DNA from: Sulfurovum sp. XGS-02
GTDB lineage: Bacteria > Campylobacterota > Campylobacteria > Campylobacterales > Sulfurovaceae
Length of the DNA stretch: 64,000 bases
Direction of reading: 5' to 3'
NCBI RefSeq assembly: GCF_023213175.1
Contig: NZ_CP093312.1
Coordinates: 868,001 to 932,000, forward strand
The notes below the pieces were generated by a model. It searched no databases. It saw only the letters and a list, made by a program, of their open reading frames with translations, and was not told the DNA's origin. The translations under genes were made by a program, and so were the position numbers. This document shows, in pieces, positions 51,918-60,802 of this stretch (position 1 is the first letter of the stretch; each line of letters starts with the position of its first letter).

Positions 51918-52720
51918 GCACAAGAGAAGCAGCAGTTGCCGGACAGTTCTACCCGTCTAGCCCGGATGAGATACAAGCAATGCTGGAACATTACAATCAA
52001 ATCATTGATACACATCTCAAAGAGAAAAAGGGTGTGTTACATCTTAAACCCAGAGCGGTCATTGTACCGCATGCAGGGTATGTATACAGTGGTTTTACTG
52101 CGAACATTGCATTAAGGTTACTATCTAATTCAGTTGTGAAGCGTGTGGTGATCATCGGTCCTAGCCACCGTGTCTATCTCAATGGGACCAGTATTTCTGA
52201 ATTTGATACCTATCATACACCTCTGGGGGCATTGCTTATCGATAAACCATTGGTATTAGACCTAAAAGAGAGATTTGGGATAGCTTTTGTACCTGAAGCC
52301 CACCATGAGCACAGTACAGAAGTACAGATCCCTTTTGTCAAAACCTATACACCGGATGTATCCGTGGTTGAGATGGTCTATGGTGATGAGTCTCCTGAAA
52401 AACTGTCAGAAGTGATCGAATACCTTCTTGAGGATCCTGATACCGCTGTCGTGATCAGTACGGATCTGAGTCACTACTATGACATCAAAAAGGCCAATGC
52501 GCTTGACAGCATCTGTTTGGATGCAGTAAAGAAACTGAGTACTACTGAATTGCATCAGGGGTGTGAAGCCTGTGGTAAGATCGGTGTGGAAGCGATGTTG
52601 CTTGCAGCAAAAAAGAACGGGTTAAGATCTGTACTGTTGGATTATCGTACAAGTGCGGATGCCAGCGGAGATGAATCACAGGTTGTAGGGTATATGAGTG
52701 CAGCATTTGTGGAGCAGTAG
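51914..52720 (+). CDS. amrB: AmmeMemoRadiSam system protein B (MEMO family)
   Basis: 268 residues from ATG 51914, in the ATGA overlap with amrS; GTG 51908 is the alternative. MEMO signatures are EAAVAGQFYPSSPDEI, IVPHAGYVYSG with the metal-type histidine, PSHRVYL, HHEHSTEVQIPF, and STDLSHYYD. The fold resembles non-heme dioxygenases and the MEMO metal site (His/His/Cys-type) could bind iron or copper. pcm starts directly after the stop. The third partner, AMMECR1 (AmrA), is not in this window. Confidence 0.93.
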   Translation: MSTREAAVAGQFYPSSPDEIQAMLEHYNQIIDTHLKEKKGVLHLKPRAVIVPHAGYVYSGFTANIALRLLSNSVVKRVVIIGPSHRVYLNGTSISEFDTYHTPLGALLIDKPLVLDLKERFGIAFVPEAHHEHSTEVQIPFVKTYTPDVSVVEMVYGDESPEKLSEVIEYLLEDPDTAVVISTDLSHYYDIKKANALDSICLDAVKKLSTTELHQGCEACGKIGVEAMLLAAKKNGLRSVLLDYRTSADASGDESQVVGYMSAAFVEQ

Positions 52721-53335
52721 ATGAAGAAGATGGATAGACTCGTGGATAGTATGATCTCCTCGAATATGTTGAAAAGTCCACTGATCATTGATGCCTTTAG
52801 AACGATCGATAGAAAATACTTTGTACCTGAAGAATATGAAGATGAAGCCTACGCAGATATGCCTTTGCCCATAGGAGATTACCAAACCATATCACAACCT
52901 TCCACAGTAGCCTTCATGTTGGAACGTCTTGACACCCAGGATGGGAACACGGTGTTGGACATTGGTTCGGGGTCAGGATGGACCACAGCACTTCTTTGTT
53001 ATATGGTGGGAAATAAAGGCAGTGTGATCGGGCTTGAAAGGATCAGTACTTTGGTGGAGCAAGGAAGAGAAAACCTTTCCAAGTTTGGTTTTAACAGTCA
53101 TTGTCACATAGAAAAGGCAGGAGATACGCTTGGCCTGCCAGGAAAACAGTTTGACAGGATACTGGTCTCTGCTTCAGCTGATGAAACTCCGGAAGAACTT
53201 TTTTTACAATTGAAAATAGGTGGTATCTTGGTCATACCCATAGGAGAGTCTATTTTTAAATTTATAAAGACTTCAGAAACAGAGATTAAAAAAGAAGAGT
53301 TTTACGGATTTGTCTTCGTACCTTTGATCTACTGA
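52721..53335 (+). CDS. pcm: Protein-L-isoaspartate O-methyltransferase
   Basis: 204 residues. SAM-binding VLDIGSGSGWTTALL (about 67-81), the upstream YQTISQPSTVAFMLERL block and the following GSVIGLERIS are standard Pcm motifs. It methylates isoaspartyl residues so damaged proteins can be repaired. The ATG follows the amrB stop with no gap, so it is very likely translated with AmrS and AmrB, which suggests a joint task in protein or metabolite repair. Confidence 0.92.
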   Translation: MKKMDRLVDSMISSNMLKSPLIIDAFRTIDRKYFVPEEYEDEAYADMPLPIGDYQTISQPSTVAFMLERLDTQDGNTVLDIGSGSGWTTALLCYMVGNKGSVIGLERISTLVEQGRENLSKFGFNSHCHIEKAGDTLGLPGKQFDRILVSASADETPEELFLQLKIGGILVIPIGESIFKFIKTSETEIKKEEFYGFVFVPLIY

Positions 53336-53390
53336 CTTTTACAGGCTCAATATATACATACATTTTTCGTGTATCAAAATGGACAGATGA

Positions 53391-54008
53391 TTAGCTGCAA
53401 CTCTCTGTATGTACACGCTTTTCATGATATGCATCCTTGATAATATCTATACCACCACGAATGACTATGATCGAGATGATCATACCAACAATGAGATCCG
53501 GGAATCTTGTCTCTAATAGATATACAAATCCACCACCAATAATAATACCTACATTAGCAATCACATCATTTTTTGAAAATATCCAACTGGCACGCATATG
53601 AACCTCACCCTTTTTGTATTTTGAAATCAGGACCAAACAAATAATGTTTGCTACAAGAGCTGCTATCCCAACAAAAATCATTAGGAGTGACTCCGGTTCA
53701 CTTCCATAAATCAATCGGCGTATAACATCCGCAAAAACCAATACTCCCAAAAATACTTGAAAAACACCACTTAAATGTGCGGCTTTTATTTTTACAAGCG
53801 GTGATTTTCCTACAGCATACAGCCCTATACCATAGACTGTTGCATCGGCCAACATATCAAGAGAATCTGCTATGAGGGCTGATGACTCACTCAAGATGCC
53901 AAGTGTAATTTCAGCCATAAACATAAAGGCATTGATACTCAATAGGATTTTTAATACCTTGCCTTCTAAACGATGATTGATTTCCGTGTCAGATCTACAA
54001 CTTGCTAT
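53391..54008 (-). CDS. CDF-family cation efflux protein, apparent AUA start
   Basis: CDF transporter with TM helices and the motif SALIADSLDMLADATVYG, plus IFSKNDVIANVG. Family members start with a short Cys-containing N-terminus, then a helix like KVLKILLSINAFMFM. In this frame those residues (SCRSDTEINHRLEGKVLKIL) lie upstream of the only ordinary start codon, TTG 53942. AAGGA (54015-54019) has a good 6-nt spacing to an ATA at 54008-54006. The gene therefore seems either to use an AUA start (205 residues) or to have lost its ATG. It would export divalent metals such as Zn, Cd or Co. Confidence 0.75.
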   Translation of the reverse strand: MASCRSDTEINHRLEGKVLKILLSINAFMFMAEITLGILSESSALIADSLDMLADATVYGIGLYAVGKSPLVKIKAAHLSGVFQVFLGVLVFADVIRRLIYGSEPESLLMIFVGIAALVANIICLVLISKYKKGEVHMRASWIFSKNDVIANVGIIIGGGFVYLLETRFPDLIVGMIISIIVIRGGIDIIKDAYHEKRVHTESCS

Positions 54009-54023
54009 TTTTATTCCTTCTAT

Positions 54024-54260
54024 CTATGATTGACAACAAGAACCTGAATCTTTCTGCATGGGAGGACAGGGGACTGAACCGTATGAACAAAAGACACAGC
54101 AATCACCCTTTTTAGGCTTAAGAATTGCACCGCAATTCTCACACTCATAAAACCATTGACACGCATCTATTGGCATAGTTTCTATTTTTTTATAACCACA
54201 TTTAGGACATGTGATCTCAGATTCTAAAATAAGTTCTTTTTTCACCGAATCTCTATTCAT
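54024..54260 (-). CDS. GDCCVxC-domain protein (cysteine form)
   Basis: About 78 residues from ATG 54260; longer starts lack support. Two zinc-type CxxC pairs (TCPKCG, YECENCG) are followed by KPKKGDCCVFCSYGSVPCPP, the signature of the GDCCVxC (seleno)protein family. Here the selenocysteine position is cysteine, so no SECIS element is needed. Relatives sit near metal transporters. The gene lies between a ferritin-like gene and the CDF gene on the same strand, so metal handling is the best inference. Confidence 0.85.
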   Translation of the reverse strand: MNRDSVKKELILESEITCPKCGYKKIETMPIDACQWFYECENCGAILKPKKGDCCVFCSYGSVPCPPMQKDSGSCCQS

Positions 54261-54339
54261 TTTTAAAAATCTTCTCCTCGTTTGCACATGTAATAGAGGA
54301 ACACATAACATCCCAGTAAGATGAACAGGTAGAGCTTCG

Positions 54340-54798
54340 TTAAGTTTTAAATGCCTCTACATCTCCAGGATGCCTTAACATCTTATTCACACTATCAAGA
54401 TGCATCTCCTCTTCTACGATCATTTCTCTGGCGTATTCTTCCAATAACACGGAAGTACCACCTTCTGTTAGTTTCAATAATTCGTAGTAGGCATCAAGAG
54501 CTGTTTTTTCATGCTCCAGGCTTTCTCGGAGTATATCTCCAATGTCATGCTTCGCTGTTTCAAGTAACTTTCCAATGCTGAGTGATGGATGACCACCCAA
54601 AAGCGTTACAAGTTCACCAGCCCTATGTGCATGAGTTAAACCTTCTTGCGCATTACTTTTCATCCAGTCAACTATAGGTAACCTATTGTAGCCATAAACC
54701 ATTAAAGAGTAATGGGTATAACGTACAACCCCGGCTAATTCGACCTCCATTATCCTGTTTAAGATCTCAATAGCATTTTTTGTATCTGTATCATTCAT
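54340..54798 (-). CDS. Ferritin-like (bacterioferritin-type) protein
   Basis: 152 residues from ATG 54798, chosen for AAAGGA (54806-54811) 7 nt upstream; a longer frame to 54843 lacks it. A four-helix ferritin pattern is visible with metal-ligand motifs EVELAGVVRYTHY, QEGLTHAHRAGELV, SLEHEKTALDAYYELL and REMIVEEEMHLDSVNKML. The ExxH motifs fit a di-iron ferroxidase site. It could store iron or detoxify peroxide. It begins a minus-strand cassette with the GDCCVxC protein and the CDF pump. Confidence 0.85.
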   Translation of the reverse strand: MNDTDTKNAIEILNRIMEVELAGVVRYTHYSLMVYGYNRLPIVDWMKSNAQEGLTHAHRAGELVTLLGGHPSLSIGKLLETAKHDIGDILRESLEHEKTALDAYYELLKLTEGGTSVLLEEYAREMIVEEEMHLDSVNKMLRHPGDVEAFKT

Positions 54799-54991
54799 TT
54801 GTCTATCCTTTCCGTCAGCTTTTATTTTTTTGCATAGGAACAATTTTTAGTAGACCAATTAAGCACTTGCTTGTTTGATTTGGCCACTGTATCCAGACAT
54901 CGTATAAATATACAATACTACAATGTAATGAGTGTGTAATGGAAATTCAAATGCTGGTATTATTTACGATTGAAGTAGGGGTATTACAAAA

Positions 54992-55396
54992 TTACAGTAT
55001 ACGTTTCACCTTGGCCATTAAAAGTGGTGAGATCAAACTTACTGCCAGTACAATGATAAAGAGGTTTCCTTTCATAATATGAAAGACCTCTGAGATATCA
55101 GACCATGATTTCCCCATCACATAATGGCCAAAGATGAATTCAAACAGGAGAGTCATTAAAACCCATTGAAGTCCAATAACAAAGTAGGTAAGAGCATGAT
55201 GTTTTCCAAATAGTGGAAAAGAGACATAGGTAACGATCAATACGATGATGGAGAGTGTGATACCACTCACCGGCACTGCCATATTTGGACTAATCATGCC
55301 AACTAAAACATTTTCTCTAAAGATACCGTTTATGATGGCCATGACAGCTATGATCAACCATATCATACTTGTTTTCAGAAAAAGAATGATTGTCAT
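54992..55396 (-). CDS. Small four-helix membrane protein of unknown function
   Basis: 134 residues with helices at about 8-28, 45-65, 72-95 and 110-130. GIFRENVLVG in the first loop and FEFIFGHYVMGKSWSD before the last helix are conserved-looking blocks of a widespread uncharacterised membrane family. No active-site residues stand out. It is divergent from the sirtuin gene. Confidence 0.68.
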   Translation of the reverse strand: MTIILFLKTSMIWLIIAVMAIINGIFRENVLVGMISPNMAVPVSGITLSIIVLIVTYVSFPLFGKHHALTYFVIGLQWVLMTLLFEFIFGHYVMGKSWSDISEVFHIMKGNLFIIVLAVSLISPLLMAKVKRIL

Positions 55397-55492
55397 ATGA
55401 CACTCCTGAGGCTACATGCATACAACTATTATCTCTTATTTTTGCTTTATTTCAGTAGGAAGGTTTTTTGATAGATAGGTGGGATTATATGC

Positions 55493-55498
55493 TATAAT
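55493..55498 (+). promoter_or_regulatory. Extended -10 promoter of the sirtuin gene
   Basis: TG-n-TATAAT at 55490-55498, only 7 nt before ATG 55506. The predicted transcription start (about 55505) falls at the start codon, implying a leaderless mRNA. No Shine-Dalgarno site is present. Confidence 0.6.
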
Positions 55499-55505
55499 CT
55501 TTCCT

Positions 55506-56327
55506 ATGAATATCACAGAAAACCTACAAAAAGCCAAACAATTGTTAGAAGCAGCAGATGCACTTTTCATAACTGCAGGTGCAGGGATGGGAGTGGACAG
55601 CGGGTTACCTGACTTTAGAGGGGTGGAGGGCTTTTGGAATGCCTATCCAAAGGCTAAGGAGTTGGGGCTTCATTTTGAAGAGATGGCAAATCCGGAGTGG
55701 TTCGAGTCTGACCCTCGGTTGGCCTGGGCATTTTACGGCCATAGGCTGCATCTTTACCGTGATACAGTGCCTCATGAGGGTTTTTCATTACTCCTGGAGC
55801 TCTCTAATACTAAAAAATATGGAGTCCATATTTTTACCTCAAATGTGGATGGACAGTTTCAGAAGGCCGGCTTCAAAGAGGAGCAGATCATGGAGTGTCA
55901 CGGTTCCATTCACCACATGCAGTGTGTAGATAACTGTCAGGGAATGCTCTGGAGTGCAGATGATACCTTTATAGAGATAGAAGAGGGGTTTAAAGCCAAA
56001 GAACCTTTGCCTTCCTGTCCATTCTGCGGGGCTATGGCACGACCGAATATTTTAATGTTCGGAGACTTCGGATGGGAGTATGCCCGTACGGATGGACAAA
56101 GAGAGAGACTAAGTCGTTGGATGGACATTTTGGAAAAGGAGGGTGCCAAGCTTGCTATCGTGGAGATAGGTGCAGGAACCGCTGTACCAACTGTCAGAAA
56201 CACGTCTGAACAGATAGGTAGAAGGTTTGATGTTCCTGTGATCCGTATTAATCCGAGAGAGAGTTTTGGTGCAGAGATAGAGCTTCCTATGGGAGCTTTC
56301 GAAGCACTTCAAGAGATCATTATTTAG
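55506..56327 (+). CDS. Sir2-family NAD-dependent protein deacylase
   Basis: 273 residues from ATG 55506; GTG 55479 lies before the promoter and is rejected. The NAD site is TAGAGMGVDSGLPDFRG (23-39). Catalytic His132 (MECHGSIHH) and four zinc cysteines at 140, 144, 171 and 174 (QCVDNC, SCPFC) are intact. It would remove acyl groups from lysine using NAD. The promoter arrangement suggests a leaderless transcript. The long insertion between the NAD site and the histidine fits a bacterial class distinct from CobB. Confidence 0.92.
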   Translation: MNITENLQKAKQLLEAADALFITAGAGMGVDSGLPDFRGVEGFWNAYPKAKELGLHFEEMANPEWFESDPRLAWAFYGHRLHLYRDTVPHEGFSLLLELSNTKKYGVHIFTSNVDGQFQKAGFKEEQIMECHGSIHHMQCVDNCQGMLWSADDTFIEIEEGFKAKEPLPSCPFCGAMARPNILMFGDFGWEYARTDGQRERLSRWMDILEKEGAKLAIVEIGAGTAVPTVRNTSEQIGRRFDVPVIRINPRESFGAEIELPMGAFEALQEIII

Positions 56328-56350
56328 AAGGCAGGTTGGTTTCCTGATCT

Positions 56351-57157
56351 TTAAAAGGCAGTACGGTTCAGCTCTTCTGTTTGACTTACAGTTTGGCTTT
56401 GACTCTCTTTTCCTGATTCTTTAGCGTTGAGGACCTTTACATCTATCTTTGCGTTTGATGCTTTGTTGGCTTGAGCCTCTCTTGTGACGGCCTCTACCTT
56501 ATTTTTTATCGTCGTAGGGTCGATTTTGGGAGAAAAAGGCTTTATTTTCGGTTGTCTCTGTGCTTTTTTTAGCGCTTTATGTATCTCGATCAAACCGGTT
56601 TCATAACTACATAATTTATCATAATTATCCATATCTCGTTCCATCATAGCTATCGTGTAGCTCTCTATCATCCTGGTTCTTCGCAGGATCATCTTTTGGA
56701 CATACTTTTCTCTTGCAATCTCTACCCCTCGTTTAATTTCGGGAGAAAGCGCATTTTCATAGGCTATTTTGGCTTTATTGCTGCCATCCTCACTCTTTTT
56801 TATATAGAGTTTCTTGGCACCATCTGTGATATTTTTCACGCCAAATGCTTGGCTTACACCATCAAATATATCCATATAAAGCCCCTGTTTTTTAGGCGTG
56901 GATGATGTATTGAGTGGATTGTTCAAGTAGTGCTGACACTGAAGATTGGATTTCATGATAAACTCGTCTATCAAAGCATTTCTCTCTTCTTTCGTAGGAG
57001 AAACTTCATCAATGGTAGCGATAAACATAGATCTATCGGTATGAAAACCGGATACTTTACGCTTTTTTTTGTCAGGTTCCGCAGTATCAGTACCACATCC
57101 ATTTATACCTAATAAAATAGTTGCTACTAAGATATAATGGATCTTGTTTTTTATCAT
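56351..57157 (-). CDS. Lipoprotein of unknown function
   Basis: 268 residues. A type II signal peptide ends in LLGINGC, so Cys21 is predicted to be lipidated. The mature protein is charged and helical (EEERNALIDEFIMKSN, then AKIAYENALSPEIKRGVEIAREK, QKMILRRTRMIESYTIAMMERD), with a low-complexity lysine/alanine-rich end. No motif is recognised. It is convergent with the sirtuin gene (23 nt apart) and divergent from comF. Confidence 0.75.
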   Translation of the reverse strand: MIKNKIHYILVATILLGINGCGTDTAEPDKKKRKVSGFHTDRSMFIATIDEVSPTKEERNALIDEFIMKSNLQCQHYLNNPLNTSSTPKKQGLYMDIFDGVSQAFGVKNITDGAKKLYIKKSEDGSNKAKIAYENALSPEIKRGVEIAREKYVQKMILRRTRMIESYTIAMMERDMDNYDKLCSYETGLIEIHKALKKAQRQPKIKPFSPKIDPTTIKNKVEAVTREAQANKASNAKIDVKVLNAKESGKESQSQTVSQTEELNRTAF

Positions 57158-57314
57158 CTATACACTCTCTTGGAATTAATATGATATTATACCATTTAGC
57201 TACAATAAATACTGAGATAAAGTTATCGATACATTTTCTTTTTATTGCCATGAGTATCTTCTATCATGTTGGCTAGATCCATAAGCTTGATCAAGTGAAT
57301 CGGAAGGATTTTTT

Positions 57315-57893
57315 ATGCGTTGTTTTTCTTGTTCAAAATTAAGTTTTAAGATCATCTGCAAGCGATGTATAGAACAACTCTTTATCCCTGCTATAAGTAC
57401 TAGGAAAGTAGGAACACTGGATATCATCAGTTTTTTTAAGTACAGCACTCTTGAGACCCTGCTACACACTAAACACAAACCAGAAGGATTCCGTATCTAC
57501 AAGTCATTGGCCAATATGACGATGAAACCCTTCATTGAAGAGTTTGTAGAGTCTGATGAGAGAGATGTCTACATCATAGGCATAGATGAATATGTCAAAA
57601 ACGGCTACTCCCATGTGGCACTTCTAACCCGGGCTATGAAGACCAAGAGTTCTATTATACAACACAGTTCGCTTATGGCACAGAACAGGGTGAATTATTC
57701 GGGTAAAAACTTACAGTTTCGTTTGGATAACCCAAGAGATTTTCTCTATAAAGGCAAGTCAAACATAGATGTGATATTGGTAGATGATATTATCACAACG
57801 GGTATTACACTGCAAGAGGCACAAAAGGTACTGATATCTCACGGAGTCAACGTACTCTTCGCATTGACACTGGCGGATGTAGAGGAATCCTGA
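57315..57893 (+). CDS. comF: ComF-family phosphoribosyltransferase-like protein
   Basis: 192 residues. An N-terminal zinc-type cluster (RCFSCSKLSFKIICKRC) is followed by the phosphoribosyltransferase PRPP motif DVILVDDIITTGITLQEA near 150-167. This combination is the ComF family, needed for uptake or handling of transforming DNA. AAGGA (57304-57308) has a 6-nt spacing to ATG 57315. The Cys cluster is complete, so the gene appears functional. Confidence 0.87.
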   Translation: MRCFSCSKLSFKIICKRCIEQLFIPAISTRKVGTLDIISFFKYSTLETLLHTKHKPEGFRIYKSLANMTMKPFIEEFVESDERDVYIIGIDEYVKNGYSHVALLTRAMKTKSSIIQHSSLMAQNRVNYSGKNLQFRLDNPRDFLYKGKSNIDVILVDDIITTGITLQEAQKVLISHGVNVLFALTLADVEES

Positions 57894-57908
57894 TCTGATA
57901 AGAAAAAA

Positions 57909-57923
57909 AGATTTTATAAATCT
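57909..57923 (-). terminator. Hairpin with T-tract for the minus-strand HAD/YgiQ unit
   Basis: A perfect 6-bp stem (57909-57914 with 57918-57923). Read on the minus strand it is followed by seven T, the layout of a rho-independent terminator, about 130 nt after the HAD gene. The stem is AT-rich, so strength is modest. It also lies 15 nt after the comF stop. Confidence 0.45.
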
Positions 57924-58052
57924 AATTTCATTATAAAACATGACACTATGGTAGATTTGATAAGGTTTTTATCTCGTTTGAATTAAGTCCGAAACTTGTA
58001 GTATATTTTATAGGATTCTAGTACTTTTATTGGAATTGAAAAATTTAACTGT

Positions 58053-58880
58053 CTATCCATTACTTTTCAAATATTTGGCCACTGCATCCTCATCATTGGA
58101 GTGAGGCAGTATGATATCTGCTACGGCTTTGACTTCATCCAGGGCATTGGAGACGGCAACAGAAGTGCCAGCAAGTTTGAACATCCCTATATCATTGACC
58201 GAGTCACCAAATACCGTTACGTCCTCAGGGTCTCGTTCGAGATAATCCATAACCTTCTGTAGAGCATGTGCTTTATCACCTTCAGGGTGAAGTATAGTCA
58301 GGAAATAGCCGTCTGAATATTTTTCTGGAGAGAGTTTGCACTCTATGGCATCTTTGAACGTTGTTTTTAATTTTGCTGTCAGAGGTTCCAGTGTTTTTTT
58401 GTCTCCAAAATAAACGATCTTCAGGTTCATATCCATAGTTTTGTTATCCGGATTGAATTGCAAACGAGGGTCATTTTTGTAGCCCTTTAAGACAAATTTC
58501 TGGTGTTCATTGAGTTTTCTTGGATATAAAAAAGCTTCATTGAGATCCATGTCTTTGAGACCTATGATGAAAGGGTCTATGTCAAACTGCAAACCTACTT
58601 CAACGATGGCATCACCCAGTGCCTTATTAATGGTCTTCAGGTCTATAAGCTTCTTGTCCGGTGATACTATCATCGTACCGTCCAAGAGTATCATTGGTGC
58701 ATGCAGATGGAGTTTCTCCAAAAAGTCACGGGTTTTTTGAAAGCTTCTGGCCGTGGCTACAGAGAGGATAGCATCTTTGTTTTTTGTATTCCATACCTCT
58801 GTGCTGAAATCACTGATAGTTTGGTCCGTATGTAAAAAAGTATGGTCAAGGTCAGTGATATAGATGGATCTATTGGGCAT
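58053..58880 (-). CDS. Cof-like HAD-superfamily phosphatase
   Basis: 275 residues. The catalytic DxD is Asp10/Asp12 (ITDLDHTFL), a conserved TARS follows, and GDSVNDIGMF near 228 is HAD motif IV. Size and pattern fit Cof-type IIB phosphatases acting on sugar or nucleotide phosphates. The start codon shares a base with the YgiQ stop (TAATG), so it is coupled to that gene. Confidence 0.88.
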   Translation of the reverse strand: MPNRSIYITDLDHTFLHTDQTISDFSTEVWNTKNKDAILSVATARSFQKTRDFLEKLHLHAPMILLDGTMIVSPDKKLIDLKTINKALGDAIVEVGLQFDIDPFIIGLKDMDLNEAFLYPRKLNEHQKFVLKGYKNDPRLQFNPDNKTMDMNLKIVYFGDKKTLEPLTAKLKTTFKDAIECKLSPEKYSDGYFLTILHPEGDKAHALQKVMDYLERDPEDVTVFGDSVNDIGMFKLAGTSVAVSNALDEVKAVADIILPHSNDEDAVAKYLKSNG

Positions 58881-60625
58881 TAACTTGCAAATCCTGATTT
58901 AAAATTTGTTTTTGCCTGAACAATGGCTTTTTGTTTCTCTTTTTTGTGTATATCTTTCTCCACAAATATCTTTTTACGTGTCACCGGGTCCATCTCTGTG
59001 TAGTACATCACAGCAGAGTAGGTACCGGGAGTCGGGGTAAAGACCTGTGCCTGTTCAGGGTTCATTTTTAGCTCTTCGGTGGTAAAACGTTTCAGTTCAT
59101 GCATATCTTTCTCTTCGCAACCCGGGTGCGCAGCGATCAGATAGTAGGTAAGGTACTGTTTTTTCCCCATATCTTTGTTCAGTTTGTCATAGAGTCTTTT
59201 AAAATCTATCAGTGTCTGTTTCCCCGGTTTTCCCATAAGATCAAGGACATGCTGCTGCGTATGTTCAGGTGCTACTTTCATCTGTCCCGAGATGTGGTGT
59301 TGTACCAGCTCTTTCAGGTAGGAGTATCCCTTGCGTTTGTCTTCATTGATCAGGTCATAACGTATACCTGAAGCCACAAATGCTTTTTTGATACCCTCTA
59401 TGTTTCGTACCTGTTTCATCATGCCTATGACACGGGTATGGTCCGGTTTCATGGATGAACACAAGTGTCTTGAATCGACACAACGCTGATGGTCACAGGT
59501 ACCGAGTTTGAGTTTTTTGTTACACTCATAACCATACATATTGGCCGTAGGGCCACCAAGGTCTGAAATGATCCCTTTAAAGTCTTTATACTCTTTAAAC
59601 TGGTTGGCTTCTTTCACGATGGAGCGTTCAGAACGTGTACGGATCGTACGTCCTTGGTGTACACCGATGGCACAGAAGTTACACTCACCCCAGCACCCCT
59701 GATGCGTCATGATGGAGAACTTGATCGTCTCCAGACACTTTACTTTTCCTTCCGGACGGTGGTAAGGATGCAGTTCCCTTGTAAACGGCAGGGCAGAGAC
59801 TTCATCCATCTCAGGTTCACTCAGATAATCGCATGGCGGATTTTGTATGGAGTAGCGTGTGTCTACTTTCTGGCAAAGACCTTTCGCGGCGATGGGGTCG
59901 TTATTGTCATAAAAAAGATCAAAAAGGTCTATGTACTTCTCTTTGTTATCCAGACACTCCTGGTGAGAGGGAAGCTGATGGTAATGTTCAACAGGCTCTT
60001 TGTTGATGTAACAGACACCGCGTATATCTCTCCACTCCTTGCCTTGATCCAAAGCATGTGTAAGCTCACGTATGGCCTGTTCTCCCATACCATAGATGAG
60101 AATATCTGCCTTAGAGTCAAAGAGTATAGGTTTTCTCAGCTTGTTGCTCCAGTAGTCATAGTGGGTGACACGTCTGAGAGAAGCTTCTATACCGCCCAGC
60201 ACGATAGGAACCGTATTTTTAAAGTTCTGGCGTATGAGATTGGTGTAGACCAGTACCGCACGATCGGGACGTTTGGTATTTTTCCCTCCGGGGGTATAGT
60301 CATCTGAGTTTCTGAACTTCTTTGTAGCTGTATAGTTCGCCACCATAGAGTCAATACTTCCGCCACTCACACCCCAGTAGAGTCTCGGTTCACCCAAACG
60401 CTTGATATCTTTGTCACTTTTTACATCAGGCTGTCCAATGATACCGACCTTATACCCCAGTTTTTCAAGCATACGTCCAACCGTAGCAACCCCAATGAAA
60501 GGGGAGTCTATATAGGCATCTCCGGAGATCAGTATCACATCACACTGTTCCCATCCGAGTGCATCCATCTCTTCTCTGGTAGTGGGTAAAAAACGTTTTG
60601 CTTCTCTTAGGTCAAGTTTGCTCAT
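58880..60625 (-). CDS. YgiQ-family radical SAM protein
   Basis: 581 residues from ATG 60625 (reads MSKLDLREAKRFLPTTREEM, with AAGG 8 nt upstream); a longer frame to 60670 lacks support. The cluster-binding motif is HQGCWGECNFCAIGVHQGR. Early blocks DVILISGDAYIDSPFIGVA and GIEASLRRVTHYDYW are typical of YgiQ; the late blocks include VAPEHTQQHVL and YYLIAAHPGCEE. The reaction is unknown. It shares a stop/start base with the HAD gene downstream. Confidence 0.9.
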   Translation of the reverse strand: MSKLDLREAKRFLPTTREEMDALGWEQCDVILISGDAYIDSPFIGVATVGRMLEKLGYKVGIIGQPDVKSDKDIKRLGEPRLYWGVSGGSIDSMVANYTATKKFRNSDDYTPGGKNTKRPDRAVLVYTNLIRQNFKNTVPIVLGGIEASLRRVTHYDYWSNKLRKPILFDSKADILIYGMGEQAIRELTHALDQGKEWRDIRGVCYINKEPVEHYHQLPSHQECLDNKEKYIDLFDLFYDNNDPIAAKGLCQKVDTRYSIQNPPCDYLSEPEMDEVSALPFTRELHPYHRPEGKVKCLETIKFSIMTHQGCWGECNFCAIGVHQGRTIRTRSERSIVKEANQFKEYKDFKGIISDLGGPTANMYGYECNKKLKLGTCDHQRCVDSRHLCSSMKPDHTRVIGMMKQVRNIEGIKKAFVASGIRYDLINEDKRKGYSYLKELVQHHISGQMKVAPEHTQQHVLDLMGKPGKQTLIDFKRLYDKLNKDMGKKQYLTYYLIAAHPGCEEKDMHELKRFTTEELKMNPEQAQVFTPTPGTYSAVMYYTEMDPVTRKKIFVEKDIHKKEKQKAIVQAKTNFKSGFAS

Positions 60626-60802
60626 AAGGGGTACCTTCATACTGCACTGAAAGGGCATGCATGCCTTCATTCATAGTGATTATTTTCGTATTATAGCCAA
60701 TAAGTGTGAATTCTACTTATGATACCTATCATCCGCATCATATGACTTTCCATATTTTGGTACAATAAGTCTATAGTAGATAATTTCCTAAAGGAAGCAG
60801 AG

